A DNA stretch of 64,000 bases from Flagellimonas profundi (GTDB taxonomy: Bacteria > Bacteroidota > Bacteroidia > Flavobacteriales > Flavobacteriaceae), in assembly GCF_017313275.1 (NCBI RefSeq), contig NZ_JAFLNM010000002.1, positions 420,455 to 484,454 on the forward strand, given 5' to 3'. Position 1 is the stretch's first letter, and each line of letters opens with the position of its first letter. The position numbers and the translations under genes are program-made. Below are positions 52,213-61,172 of the stretch, piece after piece. The notes beneath the pieces were generated by a model. The model had not been told where the DNA came from. It ran no database searches and saw nothing but the letters and a program-made list of their open reading frames with translations.

Positions 52213-53202
52213 TTATCCCAAAGTACGGATAAAATCCTTCGCAAAATAACTGGCAATAATATCGGCGCCTGCCCTTTTAATGGCTGTCAATTGTTCGAGC
52301 ATCACGGCATCGTGGTCCAACCAACCTTTTTCGGCGGCAGCTTTTACCATGGCATACTCTCCCGAAACTTGATATACGGCAACAGGCACTTCGACCTCAT
52401 TTTTTATTTCCCGAACAATGTCCAAATAGCACAATCCAGGTTTTACCATCACGATATCTGCCCCTTCGTCAATGTCCATTTGGGTTTCCTTGATGGCATC
52501 ATACCGATTGGCATAATCCATTTGATAGGTTTTTTTATCCTTGGGTACATCAGCAATATCAACGGGAGCGGAATCCAACGCATCTCGGAAAGGTCCGTAA
52601 AAGGCACTGGCATATTTGGCAGAATAGGCCATAATTCCCGTGTTGATGAAACCTTCTTCTTCCAAAGCCTCTCGAATAATCAGGATCCTACCGTCCATCA
52701 TATCGCTTGGCGCCACAAAATCTGCCCCTGCCTTGGCATGGGATATGCTCATTTCGGCAAGGACTTCAGCAGTCTCATCATTTAGGATTTCCCCTTCGGC
52801 CACAATACCATCGTGTCCATAAGCGGAAAACGGATCAAGGGCAACGTCTGTCATTACCAGCATTTGCGGACAGGCGTTTTTTACGGTTTTTATGGCACGT
52901 TGCATCAATCCGTTGGGATTTAGCGCTTCGGTTCCCTTGTTGTCCTTTAGTTTGTCATCGACCTTTACAAAAAGGAGAACGGAGCACAAACCCATTTTCC
53001 ATAGTTCCTTCACTTCTTTTTCAAGATTGTCCAAACTCAACCTAAAATAGTTGGGCATGGAGGGTATCTCTTCTTTGATTCCTTTTCCTTCGGTCACGAA
53101 CAAGGGCACCAAAAAGTCGTCTGGGGTCAAAGTGGTTTCACGAACCAACCTTCTGATGGATTCGGATGCGCGGAGTCTTCTATTTCGGATTAATGGATAC
53201 AT
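52213..53202 (-). CDS. hemB: Porphobilinogen synthase
   Basis: HemB condenses two molecules of 5-aminolevulinate. The 329-residue protein has the two active lysines in YSAKYASAFYGPF and VMVKPGLCYLD. The metal loop reads DVALDPFSAYGHDG, without the cysteines of the zinc type, so the enzyme should be of the magnesium-dependent type. It is separated from hemF by phzF. Upstream (53211-53250) lies a short stretch of repeated AAGCT/TAAG-like units. Confidence 0.97.
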   Translation of the reverse strand: MYPLIRNRRLRASESIRRLVRETTLTPDDFLVPLFVTEGKGIKEEIPSMPNYFRLSLDNLEKEVKELWKMGLCSVLLFVKVDDKLKDNKGTEALNPNGLMQRAIKTVKNACPQMLVMTDVALDPFSAYGHDGIVAEGEILNDETAEVLAEMSISHAKAGADFVAPSDMMDGRILIIREALEEEGFINTGIMAYSAKYASAFYGPFRDALDSAPVDIADVPKDKKTYQMDYANRYDAIKETQMDIDEGADIVMVKPGLCYLDIVREIKNEVEVPVAVYQVSGEYAMVKAAAEKGWLDHDAVMLEQLTAIKRAGADIIASYFAKDFIRTLG

Positions 53203-53210
53203 ATGCTAGT

Positions 53211-53250
53211 TTTAAGTTATAAGCTGTAAGTCTTAAGCTTCAAGCTATTG
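53211..53250. repeat. Degenerate short direct repeat upstream of hemB
   Basis: The stretch is made of related units such as AAGTTATAAGCT, GTAAGTCTTAAGCT and TCAAGCT. It fills most of the 63-base gap between phzF and hemB. Its meaning is unknown; it may be a simple repeat or a processing site. Confidence 0.4.
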
Positions 53251-53265
53251 GGTTTAAAGTTGTTC

Positions 53266-54054
53266 TCAAATATCAATTTCTCCTGTGAGGTAAAGCACGG
53301 CCTTGCCCGAAATTTTAACACGTTCGCCCAAATATTCACAGACCAAATCCCCTCCTCGTTTGGAAAGCTGTTTGGCTGTCATTTTGGTTTTGTCCAGGAC
53401 TTCTGTCCAATAAGGAATCAAGGAAGTGTGGGCGGAACCTGTTACTGGGTCTTCTGGAACACCACAGGCCGGAGCAAAAAAACGTGAAACAAAATCCACA
53501 TCGTCTCCCGGTGCTGTAATAATAACCCCCCGAACATCCAATTGTGCCAACAGATGATGGTTGGGCTCAATGCTTTCAATCTCTTTCTGAGATCCATAGA
53601 CCATCATATAGTCGGTTTTGCCTTTCAGGGTTTTTATCGGGGCTTGCCCTATGGCCATATCCAATTCATCAATATTTTGAATGGCGACCAAGTTATCCGC
53701 TGGAAAATCCATAGTTAACCAACCATTATCGGCCTTATTTACTGTTAAATCACCACTTCGGCTTGAATAAAACTGAATGGTATCTTTTTCGAGCTCATAA
53801 AAATGAAATAACACAAAGGCTGTTGCCAAGGTGGCGTGTCCACAAAGGTCGACTTCCACTTCGGGGGTGAACCATCGTATTTCGTAAAGCTCATCTTTTT
53901 TGACGGCAAAAGCGGTTTCCGCCAAGTTGTTCTCTTGTGCAATTTTTTGCATCAATTCGGGACTCAACCATGAATCCAAAATGCATACCGCTGCTGGGTT
54001 TCCACCAAAAGGCTGGCTAGTGAAGGCATCTATTTGATAAATTTTCTGTCTCAT
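53266..54054 (-). CDS. PhzF-family isomerase/epimerase-like protein
   Basis: The 262-residue protein has the PhzF/diaminopimelate-epimerase fold: IYQIDAFTSQPFGGNPAAVC at the N-terminus with the base-type glutamate in NLAETAF near residue 45, and CGVPEDPVTGSAHTSLIPYW near 205-224. The natural substrate of most PhzF relatives is unknown and no phenazine genes are nearby. It lies between hemF (28-base gap) and hemB. Confidence 0.92.
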   Translation of the reverse strand: MRQKIYQIDAFTSQPFGGNPAAVCILDSWLSPELMQKIAQENNLAETAFAVKKDELYEIRWFTPEVEVDLCGHATLATAFVLFHFYELEKDTIQFYSSRSGDLTVNKADNGWLTMDFPADNLVAIQNIDELDMAIGQAPIKTLKGKTDYMMVYGSQKEIESIEPNHHLLAQLDVRGVIITAPGDDVDFVSRFFAPACGVPEDPVTGSAHTSLIPYWTEVLDKTKMTAKQLSKRGGDLVCEYLGERVKISGKAVLYLTGEIDI

Positions 54055-54082
54055 AAGCTTGTTTTCAGGTCAAAACTACGGA

Positions 54083-54988
54083 TTAAACCCAATTTTTTGG
54101 GCTTTGCAATACTTGTATCAATTTCTCTTCTTCGCTTCCTTTTTCCGGATGATGGTCGTAGCGCCATTGCACATGAGGGGGAAGACTCATCAAAATACTT
54201 TCGATACGGCCATTGGTTTTTAAGCCAAAAAGAGTACCCTTATCGTGCACTAAATTGAATTCCACGTAGCGGCCTCGACGAATTTCTTGCCAATCCCGTT
54301 GTTCTTGGGAATAGGGTAGGTCTTTTCTTTTTTCAACAATCGGGGCATAGGCATCCAAGAAACTATTCCCCACCTCGGTCACAAAATTGTACCAATCCTC
54401 CAATCTGGTTTCATCGGTGGCTTTGCAATAATCGAAGAACAGTCCGCCGATACCACGAGCTTCATTTCGGTGGCTATTCCAAAAATATTCGTCACATTTC
54501 TTTTTGTAGGCAGGATAAAATACCGGGTTGTGGGCATCACAGGCTTTTTTACAAACAGCGTGAAAATGAGCGGCATCTTCCTCGAATAAATAATAGGGGG
54601 TAAGGTCTTGTCCGCCACCAAACCATTGATCTACAATAGTGCCCTCCTTGTCGTACATTTCAAAATAGCGCCAATTGGCGTGAACGGTGGGGACCATTGG
54701 ACTTTTTGGATGAATGACCAAGCTTAGGCCACAGGCAAAGAAATCCACATCTTCCACTCCAAAATAGTTCTGCATACTTTTTGGCAATGGGCCGTGCACT
54801 TTGGAAATATTGACTCCTCCTTTTTCAAAAACGGAACCATTTTCAATCACCCTGGTCCTGCCTCCCCCGCCTTCTTCCCGTTCCCAAAAATCTTGTTGGA
54901 ACTTGGCGGTTCCGTCCAATTCTTCCAATTTGGAAGTAATGGTGTCCTGTAATTGTTGAATGTACTGGTAGAATTTATCTTTCATCAT
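54083..54988 (-). CDS. hemF: Oxygen-dependent coproporphyrinogen III oxidase
   Basis: HemF oxidises coproporphyrinogen III to protoporphyrinogen IX with oxygen. The 301-residue protein has the family core GGGQDLTPYYLFEEDAAHFH and the C-terminal RGRYVEFNLVHDKGTLFGL near residues 225-243. The presence of HemF indicates aerobic life. Its start overlaps the end of the DUF6973-like gene by 4 bases. Confidence 0.96.
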   Translation of the reverse strand: MMKDKFYQYIQQLQDTITSKLEELDGTAKFQQDFWEREEGGGGRTRVIENGSVFEKGGVNISKVHGPLPKSMQNYFGVEDVDFFACGLSLVIHPKSPMVPTVHANWRYFEMYDKEGTIVDQWFGGGQDLTPYYLFEEDAAHFHAVCKKACDAHNPVFYPAYKKKCDEYFWNSHRNEARGIGGLFFDYCKATDETRLEDWYNFVTEVGNSFLDAYAPIVEKRKDLPYSQEQRDWQEIRRGRYVEFNLVHDKGTLFGLKTNGRIESILMSLPPHVQWRYDHHPEKGSEEEKLIQVLQSPKNWV

Positions 54989-55476
54989 TGTTCTAAAATA
55001 TGTACCATTTGGTTTTTGTACTCAGAAAGTACTGAGTTCTCATCGATTTTGATGGATTCCAAGGCCATTTTCTTTAATAGCTCAACGATTTCCCTTTCGG
55101 ATTTTTCTGCGTTTTGCACAAATATGAAACGACCCACCTCATTGTTGTGCAAATCCATGGCCTTTGGTAATTGTTTGTTCGGAAATGAATCCTCGTGCCA
55201 ATCGGTTATTTTTTTTGCCCAGGCCAAAACGGTTTGCTCGTTTCTCTGCCATTTAAAACACCGTTTTGCAATCAAATAATTCCAAAAAGCGTGTCTAAAA
55301 GCATTTGCCGGACCATTCTTATGATGCATCTTGCCAAAGTTTTTGGTCGAAACGGCTATGCAATCCTTGGTTGCCTTGATGGTGGGCAGTATAAATAACG
55401 GACGACTCAAGCCAATAGACATACCTTTCAGTATATTTTTAAAATCAACCCGCTTTACTACTGCAAAAAGGTTCAC
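54985..55476 (-). CDS. DUF6973-like protein inside the heme operon
   Basis: The 163-residue protein has the spaced motifs [15 protein letters not shown] (near residues 57-71), a WHED, and [11 protein letters not shown] (near 107-117). I recall this pattern from the DUF6973 domain, which is often found at the ends of large secreted or toxin-like proteins; the assignment is from memory. Function is unknown. Both ends overlap hem genes by 4 bases (hemE upstream, hemF downstream), so it is translationally coupled to heme synthesis. No signal peptide is evident. Confidence 0.75.
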   Translation of the reverse strand: MNLFAVVKRVDFKNILKGMSIGLSRPLFILPTIKATKDCIAVSTKNFGKMHHKNGPANAFRHAFWNYLIAKRCFKWQRNEQTVLAWAKKITDWHEDSFPNKQLPKAMDLHNNEVGRFIFVQNAEKSEREIVELLKKMALESIKIDENSVLSEYKNQMVHILEQ

Positions 55477-56498
55477 TCCTTGTAATCTTTTACCGCATCT
55501 ATAAAGGCTTTGGCATTTTCCACGGGAATATTTGGCAAAATTCCGTGGCCTAGGTTCACGATATATTTATCCTTGCCAAAATCACGAATCATTTGTGTGA
55601 CCATTTCCTTGATTTTTTCTGGAGGAGAAAGCAAGCGAGCTGGATCAAAATTACCTTGAAGGGTAACATTGCCTCCCGTTAAATATCGTGCATTTTGAGC
55701 AGAACAAGTCCAATCCACACCGACGGCGGAAGCACCTGAATTGGCCATCTCCTTTAGTGCGAACCAACATCCTTTTCCAAATACAATAACAGGTGCTTCG
55801 TCTTTCAAAGCATCTACAATCTGTTGTATGTATTTCCATGAAAACTCTTGATAATCTTGTGGGGACAACATACCTCCCCAAGAATCAAAGATTTGGACGG
55901 CATTTACACCTGCCTTTACCTTAGCTTTAAGATACGCAATGGTCGTATCCGTTATCTTTTGAAGCAGTTCATGTGCCGCTTTGGGTTGGGTAAAACAAAA
56001 ACCTCGCGCTTTGTCGAAACTTTTGCTGCCCTGCCCTTCCACACAATAACATAGGAGTGTCCAAGGAGAACCTGCAAATCCGATCAAGGGTACTTCATTG
56101 TTCAGTTTTTCCTTGGTCATGGTAATGGCATCCATCACATAACCCAAAGTTTCCTGAATATCCGGTACAATTACCTTGTCCAAATCGGCTTGTGACCGGA
56201 TAGGGTTCGGCAAATAAGGCCCAAAATTGGGTTTCATCTGCACCTCGATGTCCATGGCCTGTGGAATCACCAAAATATCGCTGAACAAAATAGCGGCGTC
56301 CATGCCATAACGTCGGATGGGCTGTACGGTAATTTCCGATGCCAGTTCCGGTGTCTGGCAACGGGTGAAGAAATCGTATTTTTTACGGAGTTCCATAAAC
56401 TCGGGCAAATAGCGCCCTGCCTGTCGCATCATCCATACAGGTGGACGTTCGACGGTTTCACCTTTTAATGCTTTTAGGAACAAGTCGTTTTTTATCAT
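55473..56498 (-). CDS. hemE: Uroporphyrinogen decarboxylase
   Basis: HemE removes four carboxyl groups from uroporphyrinogen III to give coproporphyrinogen III. The 341-residue protein opens with the signature [16 protein letters not shown] near residues 19-34 and has [16 protein letters not shown] in the middle and [14 protein letters not shown] at the end. It overlaps hemD and the DUF6973-like gene by 4 bases each. Confidence 0.97.
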   Translation of the reverse strand: MIKNDLFLKALKGETVERPPVWMMRQAGRYLPEFMELRKKYDFFTRCQTPELASEITVQPIRRYGMDAAILFSDILVIPQAMDIEVQMKPNFGPYLPNPIRSQADLDKVIVPDIQETLGYVMDAITMTKEKLNNEVPLIGFAGSPWTLLCYCVEGQGSKSFDKARGFCFTQPKAAHELLQKITDTTIAYLKAKVKAGVNAVQIFDSWGGMLSPQDYQEFSWKYIQQIVDALKDEAPVIVFGKGCWFALKEMANSGASAVGVDWTCSAQNARYLTGGNVTLQGNFDPARLLSPPEKIKEMVTQMIRDFGKDKYIVNLGHGILPNIPVENAKAFIDAVKDYKE

Positions 56499-57157
56499 AA
56501 GTGTTTAAAATGATTTATCGCCTGAACCAACACATTTTCTATGGTTGGTTTGTTGGCTGGAATAATATTTTTTGAATGTTTTTGAGCTTCAGCGGCCGTT
56601 GTGTTACCAATGCAAAACAAGGTGCTGTTTCCTAGGGTGTTTTTCAAAAGATAGCTTCGAATACCACTAGGGCTAAAGAACAGGATACCGTCAAAATCCC
56701 TTTGAAAAGCCTTTGCGTTTAATTGGGTTCGATAGACCTCCAACTCTTTATACTGAACGTTATTTTTTTTTAAAGATGCTGGGAGTTCATCCCTTCTTTT
56801 ATTGCCGCACAGGAATAAAAAAGACTCTTTTTGATGCTTTTTTACCAGAATTTCTGCCAATGCTGATGCATTTTCGGCCATTTCTATAACTTTCACACCG
56901 TTTTCTTCCAAAATGGATTTTGTCTTTTCCCCAACACAAAAAGCATTGTAGTTGGACAAATCCAATGCTTTTGCCTGATTTAAAAATGCTTTTACGGCAT
57001 TTTTACTGGTGAAAATATAGTTGTTGTGATCCAAGGGGATTTCGGTGTTCAAGAAATCAATTTTTAGGGCATCGTACTCCACCAATCCCAAACCAGAATT
57101 TAGAAAAAGCTCCTTTTGGGGTAAACTCAACATTTTAGTGGACAGTACTGTTTTCAT
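56495..57157 (-). CDS. hemD: Uroporphyrinogen-III synthase
   Basis: HemD closes hydroxymethylbilane with inversion of ring D. The family is poorly conserved, but the 220-residue length, the [14 protein letters not shown] and [11 protein letters not shown] segments and the place between hemC and hemE make the call firm. It overlaps the end of hemC by 23 bases and the start of hemE by 4. Confidence 0.92.
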   Translation of the reverse strand: MKTVLSTKMLSLPQKELFLNSGLGLVEYDALKIDFLNTEIPLDHNNYIFTSKNAVKAFLNQAKALDLSNYNAFCVGEKTKSILEENGVKVIEMAENASALAEILVKKHQKESFLFLCGNKRRDELPASLKKNNVQYKELEVYRTQLNAKAFQRDFDGILFFSPSGIRSYLLKNTLGNSTLFCIGNTTAAEAQKHSKNIIPANKPTIENVLVQAINHFKHL

Positions 57158-58061
57158 TTCTGATTTCTTGCATCAATTTGTCACCGCCTTTTTGCAACAC
57201 TTCTTCCGCGCTGATTTTTCCGAGGCCTTGCACATTGGAGAGCTTTACTTCTTTTTTAATGTCGATTTTTTGCCTTCCATCCAAGGAGAAAACCACCCCT
57301 TCAAAATAAACGGTTTCATCTTTTATCTGGGCCAAAGCCCCTATCGGCGCAGTACAACCACCCTCTAAAGTGCGTAAAAATTCACGTTCAATGGTTGTGG
57401 ACATTTCAGTTTCGGGATGGTTCTGTTTGCCCAAAGCTTCTTTGGTAAAATCGTCCTCTTCTTTGGCAACCACCAACATAGCCCCTTGAGCTGGAGCTGG
57501 TATCATCCAATCCAATGGAATGGCATCCTTGGGCAAAAGCTTGATGCGTTCCAGTCCTGCCTGTGCAAAAATGGCACCTTGCCAATCATTTTTGATGAGT
57601 TTAAGGAGTCTGGTATTTACATTTCCCCTAAGGTCGACTACTTTATGGTCGGGGTATTTGTTCAACCATTGGGCCTTTCGTCGCAAACTTCCTGTGGCGA
57701 TAGTGGCAGGTCCGTTGTTTTCCAAAAACCCGGAACCTTTGTGCACTAGGATATCGTTGGTTATGGCTCGTTCCAAAACGGCCACTTGTACAATTCCCTT
57801 GGGGAGTTGGGTGGGCACATCTTTCATGGAATGCACTGCAATATCAATATCTCCTTTGAGCAGCGCAATGTCCAAGGTCTTGGTGAATATTCCCGTTACT
57901 CCAAGCTCATAAAGTGGCTTGTCCAGCACTTGGTCCCCCATGGATTTTGTAGGTACTAGAATGGTGTCGTACCCGAGTGCTTCCAGCTTTTGTTGCACGG
58001 TGGTTGCTTGCCACAGAGCCAATTCGCTGTCGCGGGTTCCAATGCGGATTATTTTGCTCAT
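57135..58061 (-). CDS. hemC: Hydroxymethylbilane synthase (porphobilinogen deaminase)
   Basis: HemC joins four porphobilinogens into hydroxymethylbilane. The 308-residue protein has IRIGTRDSELALWQA at the N-terminus, HSMKDVPTQLP near residue 77, and the dipyrromethane-cofactor cysteine in LEGGCTAPIGALA near 236. It overlaps hemA by 4 bases and hemD by 23. Confidence 0.97.
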   Translation of the reverse strand: MSKIIRIGTRDSELALWQATTVQQKLEALGYDTILVPTKSMGDQVLDKPLYELGVTGIFTKTLDIALLKGDIDIAVHSMKDVPTQLPKGIVQVAVLERAITNDILVHKGSGFLENNGPATIATGSLRRKAQWLNKYPDHKVVDLRGNVNTRLLKLIKNDWQGAIFAQAGLERIKLLPKDAIPLDWMIPAPAQGAMLVVAKEEDDFTKEALGKQNHPETEMSTTIEREFLRTLEGGCTAPIGALAQIKDETVYFEGVVFSLDGRQKIDIKKEVKLSNVQGLGKISAEEVLQKGGDKLMQEIRNENSTVH

Positions 58062-59314
58062 TTGGAGTGTAGTTCTAGCTGAAATACTTTCTGGATCAGT
58101 TCCAGACTATCATCGGTGTCGACCTCGTTGCTCTTTAGGTGATTGGCAAACTGCTTGGTAATTTTTTGAATGATCCTGTCGGAGATGATTTCGGCTTGGA
58201 TTTGGTCGAAACCTTCGATTTTTTTGGTCTGAAAATCAATTTCCTCGGCCTTCATCATGTTTAATTTGTCCTTAAGTGCATTGATAACAGGGGCAAATTT
58301 GCGGGTCTCCAACCATTTTAGGAAATCCTTTTTTACTTTTTCTATTATAGCTTCCGCTTTGGGAACGTATTCTTTTCTTTTGGCCAAGGTTTCATCTGTA
58401 ATTTGGGAAAGCTCATCCAAATGTACCAAGGTTACATTGTCGAGTTCCTTTACATCGTCCGATACGTTTTTGGGCACGGACAAATCCAATATCAACAATG
58501 GTTTTTTTGGATATATCAAAGCTTTTGAAACGGTTGGCAACTGTGCTCCGGTAGCTACTACAAGTATGTCGGTCTTTCGGATTTCTGTTTGCAGGTCACC
58601 ATAATCCTTCACGGTCAGTTGAAATTTGCCTGCAATGTCTTCGGCCTTTTCCCGGGTTCTGTTGATTAGGGTAATGTGGGAGTTGTTCGAGTGCTTTACC
58701 AGGTTTTCACACGTATTTCTTCCAATTTTACCTGTTCCGAACAACAAAATGTTCTTGTTGGAAATATCGTCAACATTGTCCAAAATATATTTTACCGAAG
58801 CAAATGCTACCGATGTGGCACCCGACGACAGTTCCGTTTCGTTTTTGATGCGCTTGCTGGCCTGAATCACGGAATTGCACAAACGCTCCAAGAATGGATT
58901 GGCCATTTCTTGTTTTTTAGACCGGTAAAACCCCTGCTTTATTTGACTGATGATTTCAAAATCACCTAAAATCTGGCTGTCAAGGCCGGTCCCTACTTTG
59001 AACATATGCGAAATGGCATCGTGGTTTTTGTACACGTAGGCTACCTCTTGGAACTCTTCAACGGTTCCATTGGTCTCATCGCAAAGCAATTTGATAAGCT
59101 GGTAGGGGTGTTGTGCAAAACCATAAAGTTCGGTCCTGTTACAAGTGGAAATGGCCAAAAGGCCATCTATTCCGATTTCCTTGGCCTTGCCCAGAATATG
59201 GTCAATGGCAGGAACATCCAAACTGAACTTTCCTCTAACCTCTGCATCCGCCTTCTTGTAACTCAACCCAACGGCATAGAAGGAATTATGTTTTGAAATA
59301 TGGTAGTCCCTCAT
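58058..59314 (-). CDS. hemA: Glutamyl-tRNA reductase
   Basis: HemA reduces glutamyl-tRNA to glutamate-1-semialdehyde, the first step of heme synthesis. From the ATG at 59314 the protein is 418 residues. The catalytic cysteine lies in AISTCNRTELYGF near residue 51, and the NADPH domain has FGTGKIGRN near 180. A longer frame to 59359 is rejected because a -7 promoter element lies at 59335-59342 between the two starts. It is the first gene of the run hemA-C-D-E. Confidence 0.96.
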   Translation of the reverse strand: MRDYHISKHNSFYAVGLSYKKADAEVRGKFSLDVPAIDHILGKAKEIGIDGLLAISTCNRTELYGFAQHPYQLIKLLCDETNGTVEEFQEVAYVYKNHDAISHMFKVGTGLDSQILGDFEIISQIKQGFYRSKKQEMANPFLERLCNSVIQASKRIKNETELSSGATSVAFASVKYILDNVDDISNKNILLFGTGKIGRNTCENLVKHSNNSHITLINRTREKAEDIAGKFQLTVKDYGDLQTEIRKTDILVVATGAQLPTVSKALIYPKKPLLILDLSVPKNVSDDVKELDNVTLVHLDELSQITDETLAKRKEYVPKAEAIIEKVKKDFLKWLETRKFAPVINALKDKLNMMKAEEIDFQTKKIEGFDQIQAEIISDRIIQKITKQFANHLKSNEVDTDDSLELIQKVFQLELHSK

Positions 59315-59334
59315 AAAGGATATTAATCGCTGCA

Positions 59335-59342
59335 CAAAAATA
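59335..59342 (-). promoter_or_regulatory. Bacteroidota -7 element of hemA
   Basis: On the minus strand TATTTTTG matches TAnnTTTG, 20 bases ahead of the hemA ATG. The -33 box is not at the usual distance; a CAAA (TTTG on the minus strand) at 59357-59360 is only 14 bases away. Confidence 0.45.
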
Positions 59343-59449
59343 ACAGGGTTATGGGTCAAAAAATAACGCTAGCGGTACTATAAATGTCCAGGGATGTTAT
59401 TTTATGGTTTATTTTTGATAAAAATGACCTAAAGCATTGTTATTATTGA

Positions 59450-59457
59450 TAAATTTG
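59450..59457 (+). promoter_or_regulatory. Bacteroidota -7 element of the AraC-family gene
   Basis: TAAATTTG matches TAnnTTTG, 67 bases before the regulator's ATG. No -33 box at the normal distance is seen. Confidence 0.4.
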
Positions 59458-59524
59458 GTAATGTAAAACACAATTTAGAGCGATTCTAAATTAATGAAAA
59501 AGCAAATTTAGATTGAAAACCAAT

Positions 59525-60403
59525 ATGAAAAATATCGCTAGAGGTTCTTATGACGAAATTTTGGTGGAGGACGGGATTTATATTCTAAAAATCCAAAATG
59601 ACACCCAAGAACCTAAGCTTATAGAGCGGGATATTGATAGTTCCTACATACAATTTCACTTTTGTTTGAAGGGCAAGTCAAAGTTCAATTTTAATGAGGG
59701 GAACTACTATTTGGAGGTAAATGAAGAAAACTCCCTGTTACTTTACAATACCCAGAAGGACTTACCGCTGGATCTAGTGGTTTCACCGGGGTCTTGGTTG
59801 CTCTCGGTAGTGATGACCATCAGAAAATTCCACTCTTTGTTTTCCGACGAAGCGGATTATATTCCGTTCTTGAGTGAAGAAAATAAGGAGAAGAAATACT
59901 ATTCCCAAGAAATGGTGTCGCCTGCCACGGCCGTTGTCCTAAGCCAGTTGATGAACTACAACTTGCATCCGTCCATCAAAAAACTGTATTTAAAAGGAAA
60001 GGTCTACGAACTGATTTCCCTCTATTTCAATAAAACCGAAGATGCCGATTTGGAGCAGTGTCCCTATTTGGCCGATGAGGACAATGTGCGTCGAATCCGA
60101 ATGGCGAAAGAGATCATGATTTCCCGTATGGCCGAGCCGCCAACATTGGCCGAACTATCGCAAGAGGTTGGGCTGAGCCTTAAAAAGTTGAAGGAGGGCT
60201 TCAAGCAGATTTACGGGGACTCTGTGTTCGGGTTCTTGTTCGATTATAAAATGGAATACGCCCGCAAAATGCTGGAAACGGGCAAGCACAATGTCAATGA
60301 AGTTGGGTTGAAAGTAGGCTACAGTACCGCCAGTCATTTTATAGCCTCATTTAAAAAGAAATTCGGCACCACACCAAAAAAATATTTAACTTCAAACGTC
60401 TAA
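59525..60403 (+). CDS. AraC-family transcriptional regulator
   Basis: From the ATG at 59525 the protein is 292 residues (a TTG four codons upstream is also open). The N-terminal part (about 1-185) is a ligand-type beta domain as in PchR-like regulators (FHFCLKGKSKFNFNEGNYYL); the C-terminal double helix-turn-helix is clear (PTLAELSQEVGLSLKKLKEG, then NEVGLKVGYSTASHFIASFK). It is divergent from hemA, in the place usual for this cluster, and probably controls heme or iron genes. ThuA-like follows after 10 bases. Confidence 0.92.
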   Translation: MKNIARGSYDEILVEDGIYILKIQNDTQEPKLIERDIDSSYIQFHFCLKGKSKFNFNEGNYYLEVNEENSLLLYNTQKDLPLDLVVSPGSWLLSVVMTIRKFHSLFSDEADYIPFLSEENKEKKYYSQEMVSPATAVVLSQLMNYNLHPSIKKLYLKGKVYELISLYFNKTEDADLEQCPYLADEDNVRRIRMAKEIMISRMAEPPTLAELSQEVGLSLKKLKEGFKQIYGDSVFGFLFDYKMEYARKMLETGKHNVNEVGLKVGYSTASHFIASFKKKFGTTPKKYLTSNV

Positions 60404-60413
60404 ACAAACATCT

Positions 60414-61172
60414 ATGAAATCCTTTGCACTTTCGTTGCTTGCTTTTTGTTTTATGTTTCAAATAGCGGCACAAGATGAACCTACAACAGAGGCCGAATCA
60501 AAAAAAATGCCTGAATTGGTAATGGTATTTACCAAAACAGAAGGCTGGAGGCACAAATCCATTGAAAAGGGAGTTCAGACCTTAAGGGAACTTGGAAGAA
60601 AAAATGGATTTATCCCACTACAAACAGAATCTGGAGAAGATTTTACCCCGCAAAATTTAAATAATTACAAACTCGTGGTTTTCTTGAATACAACTTTGGA
60701 TGTATTGAACAATGCCCAGCAGAAAGCCTTTGAAGGTTATATACAGGGTGGCGGAAGCTTTCTTGGGATTCATTCCGCATGCGACACTGAGTATGATTGG
60801 CCTTGGTACGGAAAATTGGTAGGCGGTTATTTTGATTCCCACCCCAACGACCCTAACGTCCGAAAGGCCACAATTGATGTGGTAAGCAAAGCGCACCCGG
60901 CTACCGAACATCTACAGGATTCATGGATAAGAACCGATGAGTGGTACAACTATAAAAACCTAAGTTCCGATACCACAGTTTTGCTCAAATTGGATGAAAA
61001 CAGCTATGAAGGCGGGACAAACGGCTCCAACCACCCGATAGCTTGGTATCACGAATTTGATGGGGGAAGGGCCTTTTATACCGGGGGAGGCCATACAGAG
61101 GATTCTTATGATGAACCCATGTTTCGTCAACACCTTTTAGGTGCCATTGAATGGTGTTTAAAGCGAAAGTAA
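60414..61172 (+). CDS. ThuA-domain protein, exported
   Basis: The 252-residue protein has a signal peptide (MKSFALSLLAFCFMFQIAAQ) and a ThuA domain, a class I glutamine-amidotransferase-like fold (LVMVFTKTEGWRHKSIEKGV, GGGSFLGIHSACDTEYDWPW, then HPIAWYHEFDGGRAFYTGGG). ThuA relatives are linked to sugar utilisation, often trehalose-like disaccharides, but the true reaction is unclear. It is co-transcribed with the AraC gene and overlaps the DUF1460 gene end by 15 bases on the other strand. Confidence 0.88.
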   Translation: MKSFALSLLAFCFMFQIAAQDEPTTEAESKKMPELVMVFTKTEGWRHKSIEKGVQTLRELGRKNGFIPLQTESGEDFTPQNLNNYKLVVFLNTTLDVLNNAQQKAFEGYIQGGGSFLGIHSACDTEYDWPWYGKLVGGYFDSHPNDPNVRKATIDVVSKAHPATEHLQDSWIRTDEWYNYKNLSSDTTVLLKLDENSYEGGTNGSNHPIAWYHEFDGGRAFYTGGGHTEDSYDEPMFRQHLLGAIEWCLKRK

